IMG/VR virus record: IMGVR_UViG_3300009537_000115
Span: 1-30,336 of that record
Source of the DNA: a virus
Strand: one strand, 5' to 3'
DNA: 30,336 nt
Shown here: positions 8,538 to 15,811 of the stretch, piece after piece
How the letters are laid out: the number at the start of each line of letters is the position of its first letter
Numbering within the stretch: position 1 is the stretch's first letter
The notes under the pieces: model-generated
What the model was told of the DNA's origin: nothing
The model's database searches: none
Seen by the model: only the letters and a program-made list of their open reading frames with translations
Translations under genes and position numbers: made by a program

Positions 8538-9330
8538 AACAGATATACATAAAGGTACAGGTATGATTGATATACACCCAATTCACCGTAAACCCATCAG
8601 CATCGAGCGAGATAAGATCGGTTTCCACCCCGTCCGTCCCATCCTCTTCTTCGATATAGACAATTCGATTGCCCTTCGTTAAGGCACGCACTTCATGTTC
8701 GGCACCAGAATCAAAGCTGCAGAGAGCTTTACTAAAGCGATTGGAGGACGAGGTCCCTGATCCGTGGCTGATCCCATGACAGCCTGGCGCGGTCGCGGAG
8801 CCGACAACCGCGTAGATCATCACCATCTGTGGCGCAAACCCCACGCCCGTAATGGCTTGGTTGCCCGTGCCTTGGGCGGCGGTTCTCGTGGTTCGTGCCA
8901 CAAAGACCGGATGGGTGTGATCGGAACGAGACGCATCGGTCGCCGTCCCATTATTAGCGGCGGCCAGGCCATCGGTCCCCGCGGCCACGAGCGCGGGCTT
9001 CGTGGCCAGCGCGGTATCTTCGTAGGCTTCCAGATTCGCCTTCAGATCATCCAAGACACTGCTGACCAGCGGTTGGGTGATCGCCACCCCATCGGCATGC
9101 GCTTTCCCGCTCGTGTCTCCGATCCCCCGCGTGATCGTAAGCACAAGGCCGTTAATATTCGTGACATAGACGATCTCTTTATTCGCCCCCGAGGTCGGCT
9201 CAATCACTAAATACGTATTCACGACGAGACTGCCCACACTGGCCACCGTCATCGTGGTCGCCGCCGCGGTGATCGCGCCGTTCAAGGTGGTCGAAAACAG
9301 ATCAATCGGTTGTCCGTAGGTATTCGCCAT
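8530..9330 (-). CDS. Fibre / receptor-binding-like protein, paralogue 2 (266 aa)
   Basis: Middle copy of the triplet, with the same module order: MANTYGQPIDLFSTTLNGAI start, NKEIVYVTNINGLVLTITRG strand pair, helix VLDDLKANLEAYEDTALATK, SRSDHTHPVFVA hinge, then the C-terminal domain with GVGFAPQMVMIYAVV and SLDADGFTVNWVYINHTCTF ending in YICYG. It is closest to paralogue 3: both share APGCYGIS/APGCHGIS and EEDGTDG motifs that paralogue 1 lacks, which suggests the most recent duplication was 2/3. The stop overlaps the next start by 8 nt. Assignment as fibre or receptor-binding protein is inference. Confidence 0.65.
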   Translation of the reverse strand: MANTYGQPIDLFSTTLNGAITAAATTMTVASVGSLVVNTYLVIEPTSGANKEIVYVTNINGLVLTITRGIGDTSGKAHADGVAITQPLVSSVLDDLKANLEAYEDTALATKPALVAAGTDGLAAANNGTATDASRSDHTHPVFVARTTRTAAQGTGNQAITGVGFAPQMVMIYAVVGSATAPGCHGISHGSGTSSSNRFSKALCSFDSGAEHEVRALTKGNRIVYIEEEDGTDGVETDLISLDADGFTVNWVYINHTCTFMYICYG

Positions 9331-9340
9331 ACACTAAATC

Positions 9341-10153
9341 TTATCCAAGCGCGGTGTAATGCACCGTGGTATCTTGGGTCATCGTACTCCAATTGATGGT
9401 AAAGCCATCGGCATCCATCGAGACGAGAGTTGCTTGAGCCACAACGGTATCAGACACATTTATCCCGACAATAATATATCCAGGGCCAAAATCAGCCTTC
9501 AGGCGGTATTCGCTACTCCCTTGGTCATAGTTATGGAGATACATACACTCCCCCGTGGCCGCCGTCGCGGCACCAAGACTCACAAAATTAAGAAACGGGC
9601 TAATCGCTTCGCCATAATTGGCTTCAAACAGAATCAGCGTCGGTGTAAATCCCACCCCTGTCACGGCTTGGTTACCGGCCCCAGCCGCCGCCGTTCTCGT
9701 AAAGCTCCCCACTTTAAAGTGATGAATGTGGTCGGACCTGGAGGCACTAGTGGCCGTGCCTGGATTCCCGTCACTGGCCGGATTGCCCGCCGTCCCTGCC
9801 GTGGCTAGACTCGGGAGCGTCGCCACACTCGTATCTACATTCGCTTCGAGATTCGCTTTCAAGTCCTCAATGGTTTCGGCCACCACTGACCCCACGATCT
9901 TGTCCCCACTACTATGCGCCACGGCGGTGGTCCCGCCTTGGGCTCGCGTGACGGTCACCGATTTCGCGGACGTATTCACGGCGGTCACATAGACGACTTC
10001 TCGATTCGTGGTATCGCTGGGATCAATCGTCAGATAGGTATTCGCGGCCATGCGACTCGGATCGGCCACAAAGAGATTGGTGGCACTGGCGGTAACGTCA
10101 GCGGTTAAGGTCGTCGTAATGAAGTCGCCTGGGAGGCCGTAGGTATTCGCCAT
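9341..10153 (-). CDS. Fibre / receptor-binding-like protein, paralogue 1 (270 aa)
   Basis: First copy of the triplet, starting MANTYGLPGDFITTTLTADV immediately after the tail-plug gene, with start and stop adjacent. It has the same N-terminal module (NREVVYVTAVN, TVTRAQGGTTAVAHSSGD), linker helix (TIEDLKANLEANVDTSVATL), SRSDHIHHFKVG hinge and C-terminal domain (GVGFTPTLILFEA, SMDADGFTINWSTMTQDTTV, ending VHYTALG). The C-terminal core is the most divergent of the three and lacks the APGC and EEDGTDG motifs. Function as an attachment or receptor-binding fibre is inferred. Confidence 0.65.
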   Translation of the reverse strand: MANTYGLPGDFITTTLTADVTASATNLFVADPSRMAANTYLTIDPSDTTNREVVYVTAVNTSAKSVTVTRAQGGTTAVAHSSGDKIVGSVVAETIEDLKANLEANVDTSVATLPSLATAGTAGNPASDGNPGTATSASRSDHIHHFKVGSFTRTAAAGAGNQAVTGVGFTPTLILFEANYGEAISPFLNFVSLGAATAATGECMYLHNYDQGSSEYRLKADFGPGYIIVGINVSDTVVAQATLVSMDADGFTINWSTMTQDTTVHYTALG

Positions 10154-11710
10154 CTACGTAATTTTACTCTGATCAAAGTCGCTTTCCGCTTCCGCACTCA
10201 CATGCGCCGTCAGGCCCAGGAGCTGCATCTCTTCATCCAAATCATCATTACTCACGCGAAATTGAAAGTACTGGCCTCGGGTGAAAGGACTATGGCGCCA
10301 GTAGAGAAACTGTCCCGAGGAGGCAATGGCACTATCCGCGCCCCCATAAATCCCGGTGGCATCACCAAAATGCTGGGTGCCAAAGGTATAGCTCGCACTC
10401 GCATCGCCGACCGTACTCCCGAGCGACTGACTGGCCGTGGTACCCGTACTCGCAAAATCCGTTTTAATTTCAAGATCAATATCCGACCCCGTATTCAGTA
10501 AGGCGGTCGTATCCAAATGATTCAAGGTCTTTTCAAAATTCGGCACCCCAAAGTCATAGTACTTCGTTTCCACATAGGCCGGAATCGCGACCCCATTATC
10601 GTTGTAATTCGTCGTGAGTTGATGCACTTGGGCATCATTCGACGCGCCAAAGTAGACCGTGCCACTAAAAATATTCCAGCAATGCGGATGCCACCCCGTA
10701 TAGAGCGTCCAGGTCGCATCCTTCAAATCGTACACATACACCGTATCGTTCGCGGTCCCCGAACTCGTCACGGCCAGATAGTATTTCCCCCGATGATAGA
10801 GTCCCGCCGCTTCTTCAATATTCACGATCCCCTCTAAGTCTGGCCGAATATCATGCGAGAGTTCCTGTTCCGCCGCCCCTTCAGGATAGTTCGGGAGCTG
10901 TCCCAGAAACCGCACCCGTCGGTCCGCATCGAGAAAAATAATTGCTTGCCCCGCGCGCACCACTGAGCGCGGAGACACGGTCCCGATATTCGGAAACACC
11001 AAATCCCGTTGATAGGCCGGCGTGCCCAGCGTATCGTTATACCAGACCCGATGCACCGAGTTGTCTTTAAAAATTAACAAAAAGTCTTCCTTCCAGGCCA
11101 TGATCTGATTCACGGGTGTTCCATCATGGGAACTCACATCCAGAAATCCTCCTGGAGAGCTAAAGTCTTCCGGCGTGCCCGTTTGGGAATAGTAGACCCG
11201 ATAGGGCGGGACCGTCCCCGTGGCATCATGCGCGAGCCACATGCGGTCTTCGTAGACTTCGATGTATTTACACTTCACGGAGGCCGCGGGTTGACTCGCA
11301 ATCGCGGAACTATTCCCCGTTCCCGTCCACTTGCGGTACCCATTACTCCCGTCGGTGTGATAAAAAATATCCTGATAACTCACTCCCGCGAGTTCCGCAT
11401 TCGCCGTGAGTCCGGTCGCCAACGTAGTCCAGGTGCCGGCGACATCATAGTAATGACTCGTATTCCACGCCGCAATCTGAAACGCATCCCCGTCGCGCTG
11501 GGTGTAGGTATACAGCCCGTTAATCGAGCCAGTACCTAAGTCATTCCCATAGGGATCAGCCCCCGTGCGCTTCGTCACCACGCCGTTACTAAAGTCCACG
11601 TTCAAACAACTGGGGCACTGGTCGTCGGGTGTGTTCGACGGATGAACCCGAGTATTGAGTCCACGAGTAATCTTGGGAAGCTGGATGACTTGCTCACGCA
11701 GTCTGGGCAT
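10154..11710 (-). CDS. P22 gp10-like tail hub / packaged-DNA stabilisation protein (518 aa)
   Basis: The N-terminus has the features of the podoviral tail-plug class: MPRLREQVIQLPKITRGLNT, then CLNVDFSNGVVTKRTGADPY. It is followed by successive beta blades with aromatic/Gly motifs (TGTGNSSAIASQ, YIEVYEDRMWLAHDATG, RVYYSQTGTPEDF, WKEDFLLIFKDNSVHRVW). In P22, gp10 binds below the gp4 adaptor to close the portal channel. Here the gene follows a gp4-like adaptor by 5 bp, as in P22-like phages, and precedes the fibre triplet. No transmembrane segment is present. The assignment rests on motif memory and order, not a search. Confidence 0.7.
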   Translation of the reverse strand: MPRLREQVIQLPKITRGLNTRVHPSNTPDDQCPSCLNVDFSNGVVTKRTGADPYGNDLGTGSINGLYTYTQRDGDAFQIAAWNTSHYYDVAGTWTTLATGLTANAELAGVSYQDIFYHTDGSNGYRKWTGTGNSSAIASQPAASVKCKYIEVYEDRMWLAHDATGTVPPYRVYYSQTGTPEDFSSPGGFLDVSSHDGTPVNQIMAWKEDFLLIFKDNSVHRVWYNDTLGTPAYQRDLVFPNIGTVSPRSVVRAGQAIIFLDADRRVRFLGQLPNYPEGAAEQELSHDIRPDLEGIVNIEEAAGLYHRGKYYLAVTSSGTANDTVYVYDLKDATWTLYTGWHPHCWNIFSGTVYFGASNDAQVHQLTTNYNDNGVAIPAYVETKYYDFGVPNFEKTLNHLDTTALLNTGSDIDLEIKTDFASTGTTASQSLGSTVGDASASYTFGTQHFGDATGIYGGADSAIASSGQFLYWRHSPFTRGQYFQFRVSNDDLDEEMQLLGLTAHVSAEAESDFDQSKIT

Positions 11711-11715
11711 CGGAT

Positions 11716-12429
11716 TTAATTAGAAAGTCCACGTAATGGTTGTTCCACGGACCCAATATCGAGAATGAGTTCGACTTCTTGTTCTCGCTCCACGCGCGGA
11801 AGCTGCCGCAACATCGTCCCCAAAATCTCGTTATATTGCGCTTGATGTATTTGCACCATGTCGAGATCTTTCGTGCGCGTAAAGCACCGCACCGCCGCGC
11901 GCATCGGGATGGCATGGCGAAAGGGAATCGGCACAATCGGTTCATCAGAATCTTGGCTCATATCCGGTGGGAGATACTTATACCGAATCTGAATATTATT
12001 CGTCCGCGTGGCATCAGGAATCGGATAGAGCCCCAGGTTCCCTTGCCAGATATAGTAGTAGATCGGGTTCCCCGTACTCGTTTGATCGAAGACTTCCAGT
12101 TCCCGAAAGTCAATCGGGATCAGTTTCAACCATTGACTGGAGAGCGACAGCCACCGGACCTCATAGGGCCTCCCCACAATATCAGAGGGCAACGCATACT
12201 CTTGCGTATTCGCCGAGGTGCTATCGCGGATGGTAGACTCCGTGAATTTCCAGTGGGACGCATTACAGACATCTTTATACGCGAGATTGATCTGGCGTTG
12301 CTGTTGCGCTTGCGTCCAGGTACTAAAGGTAGTTTCCCCTAAATAAAACTGGAGATCGGTTTGCAAGTCTGCAAACTCATAATTGGTCGAGGATGTCGCC
12401 GGTGTACCCGACACGCCGCCTGTTGGCAT
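11716..12429 (-). CDS. Head-tail adaptor, P22 gp4-like (237 aa)
   Basis: Features of phage adaptor proteins are visible: FADLQTDLQFYLGETTFSTW near residue 20, the helix QAQQQRQINLAYKDVCNASH, then beta-rich QEYALPSDIVGRPYEVRWL, and GNPIYYYIWQGNLGLYPIPD followed by IQIRYKYLPPDMSQDSDEP. The C-terminal helices (IPMRAAVRCFTRTKDLDMVQ onward) would pack against the portal. Such proteins join the portal to the tail. AACCT lies 9 nt before the ATG in place of an SD sequence. The neighbour downstream is the tail-plug gene, the canonical P22-like order. Confidence 0.7.
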   Translation of the reverse strand: MPTGGVSGTPATSSTNYEFADLQTDLQFYLGETTFSTWTQAQQQRQINLAYKDVCNASHWKFTESTIRDSTSANTQEYALPSDIVGRPYEVRWLSLSSQWLKLIPIDFRELEVFDQTSTGNPIYYYIWQGNLGLYPIPDATRTNNIQIRYKYLPPDMSQDSDEPIVPIPFRHAIPMRAAVRCFTRTKDLDMVQIHQAQYNEILGTMLRQLPRVEREQEVELILDIGSVEQPLRGLSN

Positions 12430-12441
12430 CAGAGTAAAAGG

Positions 12442-14193
12442 TTAAGAAGCAGAAACAATTTCGGTATCAGGATTGGTAAAGTTATACCCTGCTTTCTTGG
12501 TCCAGAAGTAGTAGGTCGCGGGATCAAGGTAGAACGTCACTTCGCCCTGGGCATTCGTGGTACTGGTGCCCGCCACAATATTGGTCCCGCCAGAATCCGT
12601 CGTGACCCACACTTCCGCCCCGTCAATGGGTTGGTTATTCGAGCTATCCGTCACCGTGTACGTAAAGGCGACGGCCCCGGCCCCCGTATCCGTTAAGCTC
12701 ACTTTCTGGTCCAGATACGCGCCGTAGGTATCGGCTGTGGTATGATTCGCTTTCGCTTCATCCCACACCGCATCGGCAATGGTCGCGGCGCTGAGCCCGC
12801 CCGTAGAAATCAGCGAGGATTGCATGTCCAGATACAGCCCAAAGGTTCCCGCCGTGACATGCCCAGACTGCACTTCATCCCAAATCGCATCCACGCCTCC
12901 AGCACTTAAGCTATAGCCCGTCTTATCGTTATTGGTGGTGACCGTGACGCTGGTGGTATCGACCGCTTCCAGCGCTTCCCCATAGGTCCCTGCGGTGCCG
13001 TAGGTCGCCGTCGCCGCATTCCAGACCGCATCGGCAATCACCGCGTCTGAGGTCGCATCCGCAATCGAATAGCCGGTTTTATCGTTGTTGGTGGTGAGAG
13101 CGGTCGCGGTTGCCACGGTGCCGATTTCAGAGTTGGAGGCGTTATACCCTGTCCCATCAAAAAAGAGTTCGCAGTTATCCGCCGCCGTACTATCACCAGA
13201 AATCTTTGTCATATCCGCAGTAACCTCATTCGTCACGGTCGTCACGGTCCCCACGGTCGAGTTCGCGGCGTTGTAGCCCGTCCCATCAAAGAACGCTTCA
13301 AGATTATCAATCATCGTCCCGTTATCCCAAAAGTCTCTGGAATTCGAGCCACTCGTGGCACTCCCCCCCACAATTTCAAACGCTTCGACATAGCCAGTCG
13401 GGAACACCGCAAACACAGAGGTGGCATCAGGATTCGTGACCCAGTTGGGCTTCGTGCTCGCCACCTTGGAGGTGCCATTATAGGCTGTACAGAGCCGGTA
13501 TTGCCCAGCCCCTGTCCCAGACAGAATGGCAATATGTGTATTCAAATAATAATCATCTGACGCGGACGCGGATGCATCAAGCGTAATCGACCCTGCCGCC
13601 CCAGCTTGCGCCGTATTGCGTCGAAGATAGGATTTATAGCCGGTGCCATCGTATTCCGCTTCCAGATTATCAGCCGCCACGGAGTCTCCAGAAATCGCCG
13701 TCGCATTGGCCGTGACTTGATTGGTGACATCCGTAGTCGTGGCCACCGTCGTGGCGGAGAGACTCACCGTGGAGCCAGGGGTGCCCACATTCGCCCAGTC
13801 CACCCCCGCTTCCCCACCCGCACTCACATCCAGCGTGCGTCCAGCCGTGGTGGGACGAAGCGATGAGCGGTTTTGTAACGAAAAGGTGGCTACGACATAG
13901 CCCACCACCGAGGTGCCTCCGACGGTGCCCGTCGTAATCACCACACTAAAATCGGTGGCCGTCGAATAAAAGGTCCCATCGGCGGACGTATCAATGGCGA
14001 CGTTATTCAGCCCGGTCACGGAATTCAAATCCACCGTCAGCGTAATCCCGTCCGTATCTGGCGTGGCGGAGTTATCTTTAAAACATGAGATCGCGGGCGT
14101 GCCCGCGAGTTGTGTCGGGGCCCCCGTGGTGGTCACGGTCGTAAAATTAAAGTAAATCGTATCTGACGTGTTGTAATCGCCTAGGTAGGTCAT
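12442..14193 (-). CDS. Repeat-containing tail/fibre-associated protein with Ig-like C-terminus (583 aa)
   Basis: The N-terminal ~110 residues (MTYLGDYNTSDTIYFNFTTV and following) form a beta domain common in uncultured phage structural proteins. The middle is repetitive, with three copies of an (A/F)(Y/F)DGTGY(N/K) unit at ~183-330 and several AVWDEAKANHTTADTYGAYL-like units to ~480. The last ~85 residues (TYTVTDSSNNQPIDGAEVWV, then NAQGEVTFYLDPATYYFWTK) look like an Ig-like/carboxypeptidase-regulatory-like domain, often used for surface contact. The start codon forms an ATGA overlap with the stop of the frameshifted gene upstream. The role is probably tail or capsid decoration; the exact place is unknown. 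Confidence 0.65.
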   Translation of the reverse strand: MTYLGDYNTSDTIYFNFTTVTTTGAPTQLAGTPAISCFKDNSATPDTDGITLTVDLNSVTGLNNVAIDTSADGTFYSTATDFSVVITTGTVGGTSVVGYVVATFSLQNRSSLRPTTAGRTLDVSAGGEAGVDWANVGTPGSTVSLSATTVATTTDVTNQVTANATAISGDSVAADNLEAEYDGTGYKSYLRRNTAQAGAAGSITLDASASASDDYYLNTHIAILSGTGAGQYRLCTAYNGTSKVASTKPNWVTNPDATSVFAVFPTGYVEAFEIVGGSATSGSNSRDFWDNGTMIDNLEAFFDGTGYNAANSTVGTVTTVTNEVTADMTKISGDSTAADNCELFFDGTGYNASNSEIGTVATATALTTNNDKTGYSIADATSDAVIADAVWNAATATYGTAGTYGEALEAVDTTSVTVTTNNDKTGYSLSAGGVDAIWDEVQSGHVTAGTFGLYLDMQSSLISTGGLSAATIADAVWDEAKANHTTADTYGAYLDQKVSLTDTGAGAVAFTYTVTDSSNNQPIDGAEVWVTTDSGGTNIVAGTSTTNAQGEVTFYLDPATYYFWTKKAGYNFTNPDTEIVSAS

Positions 14194-14423
14194 CGCATGA
14201 GTCGGTTACGTTGATGGGAGAGAAGACCTCCAAAGCCGGATGGACCGGCTCCCGTGTCAGTGACCGCCAAATGTACGGCTGCCACATCATCAGACGTGGC
14301 ACTAAAGCCGATCGACCGGCTCCCTTGCCCGGCCGTCGTTTCATAGACCATTGCAGCCCCAAAAGCTCCAGGATCTAGACCGCCAAGCCAGGTTGAGTTT
14401 GCCCCTGCATAATCGGCACTGCA
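14190..14423 (-). pseudogene. Displaced C-terminal part of the gene at 14375-14902 (77 codons, -1 frame)
   Basis: In the -1 frame after the TTTT at 14426-14423 the sequence reads CSADYAGANSTWLGGLDPGA, then VYETTAGQGSRSIGFSATSD and DVAAVHLAVTDTGA, ending RNRLMR-stop. This completes the beta domain that the upstream frame abandons, and its TGA overlaps the next start (ATGA at 14193-14190), as other genes in this operon do. Joining residue 160 of the upstream frame to this segment gives 237 aa. The break is a one-base deficit in a T run. It could be a sequencing error, a real mutation or a programmed -1 frameshift. Confidence 0.7.
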
Positions 14424-14902
14424 AAATCCGCAATCCCACTATAAGCTCCTGCATAGCGCACCGAATTACTTCCTGGCGAGCCATCATCCACGCTTTGTTC
14501 CGCCAAGGCTTGATCTTCTTGCAGCAAGACGACCCCCGCCGTGGCCGTGTCTCCGGTTGCCGTCACCGTCGCACACAAAGCCCCCATGCGGCGCGTATTA
14601 TTCGTTCGATTCACCACCACGGTTTGCGCACCAGCAGGAACACTGGAGCCGAGAAACCAGGCCGTACACACCCCTGGTTCGGTCGCACTATCGACCGCGG
14701 ACCCCCCGACGACCGCCGTCATGGAAGATCCGCCATACGTCACACTTGTGGCATAGTCCGTCCCATAGAGCAAGACAAACGTAAACACGAGCACGCCCTT
14801 GGGTGTCCCCGATGGGGTGTGCGTCCAGCTAAAGGAGACTTCAGATTGCGAAATATTCGGATCAGTATGCGATTCGCTGAACGCATCATGCGCCACGGCC
14901 AT
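14375..14902 (-). CDS. Virion-associated beta protein, C-terminally frameshifted (175 aa as read)
   Basis: Start MAVAHDAFSESHTDPNISQS; the core is LVFTFVLLYGTDYATSVTYG, MTAVVGGSAVDSATEPGVCT, AWFLGSSVPAGAQTVVVNRT, MGALCATVTATGDTATAGVV. This matches a beta-sandwich family frequent in phage structural operons. Family members have a further ~60-80 residues with a 'DD(V/A)A' strand near the end. Here that part lies in the -1 frame (14190-14423). The tail in the native frame (residues 161-175, AVPIMQGQTQPGLAV) looks like out-of-frame filler. The start is 3 bp after the preceding stop. Probably a virion or tail component; a true 175-aa product is less likely than a 237-aa one. Confidence 0.6.
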   Translation of the reverse strand: MAVAHDAFSESHTDPNISQSEVSFSWTHTPSGTPKGVLVFTFVLLYGTDYATSVTYGGSSMTAVVGGSAVDSATEPGVCTAWFLGSSVPAGAQTVVVNRTNNTRRMGALCATVTATGDTATAGVVLLQEDQALAEQSVDDGSPGSNSVRYAGAYSGIADFAVPIMQGQTQPGLAV

Positions 14903-14905
14903 AGG

Positions 14906-15112
14906 CTACTGACGCACCCAGGAACTTAACGCGGTGACATTGCTCCCGGTGTACGTGATGGTTAAGATATATTGATCGCCAGACTCATGCGTGCGCGTAA
15001 TCGTCGTCGGATTACTGCCCGTGTAGGCGATGGTATAGGTCCACCCCGAGCCGTCGGAGCGATACGGTTCGTGAGTGGTTAACAGTTGATGTTCGCGATT
15101 GATTTGACTCAT
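14906..15112 (-). CDS. Small beta-rich protein (68 aa)
   Basis: Start ATG 15112 (MSQINREHQLLTTHEPYRSD) overlaps the TGA of the zinc-finger gene as ATGA, which sets the start. Residues ~23-65 hold two related strand pairs, WTYTIAYTGSNPTTITRT and YILTITYTGSNVTALSSW, an internal YTGSN repeat suggesting a small duplicated beta fold. It sits between the C2H2 protein and the frameshifted virion gene, so it is probably a virion or neck accessory. No named family recognised. Confidence 0.6.
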   Translation of the reverse strand: MSQINREHQLLTTHEPYRSDGSGWTYTIAYTGSNPTTITRTHESGDQYILTITYTGSNVTALSSWVRQ

Positions 15113-15405
15113 GCGTGACTTTTCAAATGACCACTGAGGCCAAAGGCATTTTTGAAAAACTTCTTGCACTGCGGACATTGGTGATCTGTGCGCGAGAGCG
15201 CCGATTCCCCTTCCGCTTCAGGCACCATGACACCCTTGAGCGCCAGCTCATCCGAGACAATCTGGAGCTCGGCGTTGTGATTCACCACATGCGCAGCTTG
15301 GGCTTCGGACAGATGCCGTTTCACTTGCCCTGCCGGAATAAAGACGACGTTCCCGTCGTAGTAGTGTTGATAATCCCGATCCATCGGGTTGTAGACATTG
15401 GCCAT
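15109..15405 (-). CDS. Virion-operon protein with C-terminal C2H2 zinc finger (98 aa)
   Basis: The N-terminal ~70 residues contain YQHYYDGNVVFIPAGQVKRH and a helix AQAAHVVNHNAELQIV. The last 22 residues are a textbook C2H2 finger: CPQC, then a 12-residue spacer with the expected aromatic F and L (KKFFKNAFGLSG), then HLKSH. This C-x2-C-x12-H-x3-H spacing should bind one zinc ion. The gene is within the structural operon, 21 bp after the 122-aa gene and ATGA-coupled to the 68-aa gene. A single finger may bind nucleic acid or act as a protein-docking module. Its role in the virion or in late regulation is unknown. Confidence 0.7.
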   Translation of the reverse strand: MANVYNPMDRDYQHYYDGNVVFIPAGQVKRHLSEAQAAHVVNHNAELQIVSDELALKGVMVPEAEGESALSRTDHQCPQCKKFFKNAFGLSGHLKSHA

Positions 15406-15426
15406 AAAGTGGACGTTAAAGGGTGG

Positions 15427-15795
15427 TTAGTACGAGTAGATTCTGTTCTTCGACCGTCGTTCGACGGCGTGGATGAGGTCCTCAGGATTCGCCTTGGCAG
15501 AGGCACTGATCCGCTCGTTATGGCGATCCATAGCGGCCAGATCAGGAGCTCCGTGTCGGACACTATCCAGGCGTTTCAAGGTCTCCAGGGTATCCTGGGA
15601 GGGAGGACGGAACCCGCCTTTGGTATCTTGGACGAGAAGCACGAGCGGGTCCCTCCAAGGATTTCGCCCCCCTCTGGATCGGGAGCGCTTAATTTCGAAG
15701 CGCTCCCGCCGTCCATTCCAGAGGAGGTAGAGCTGAGGATCACCCACTTCCTGGTGAAGGCGTTTGGTGAATGATCGTTCCAGCTCTGTGTACAT
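15427..15795 (-). CDS. Conserved phage-type protein of unknown function (122 aa)
   Basis: I choose ATG 15795 (MYTELERSFTKRLHQEVGDP); the longer frame to 15933 runs into the upstream 950-aa gene. The segment DPQLYLLWNGRRERFEIKRS resembles small phage proteins that begin with a 'DP.L.L.WN..RERWEI' strand motif and lie near capsid and adaptor genes. The remainder is basic and helical (TLETLKRLDSVRHGAPDLAA, then NPEDLIHAVERRSKNRIYSY). No catalytic signature or membrane segment is visible. Position suggests a head-completion or neck accessory; this is inference. Confidence 0.6.
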   Translation of the reverse strand: MYTELERSFTKRLHQEVGDPQLYLLWNGRRERFEIKRSRSRGGRNPWRDPLVLLVQDTKGGFRPPSQDTLETLKRLDSVRHGAPDLAAMDRHNERISASAKANPEDLIHAVERRSKNRIYSY

Positions 15796-15811
15796 AGTGA
15801 TTAGGACATTA

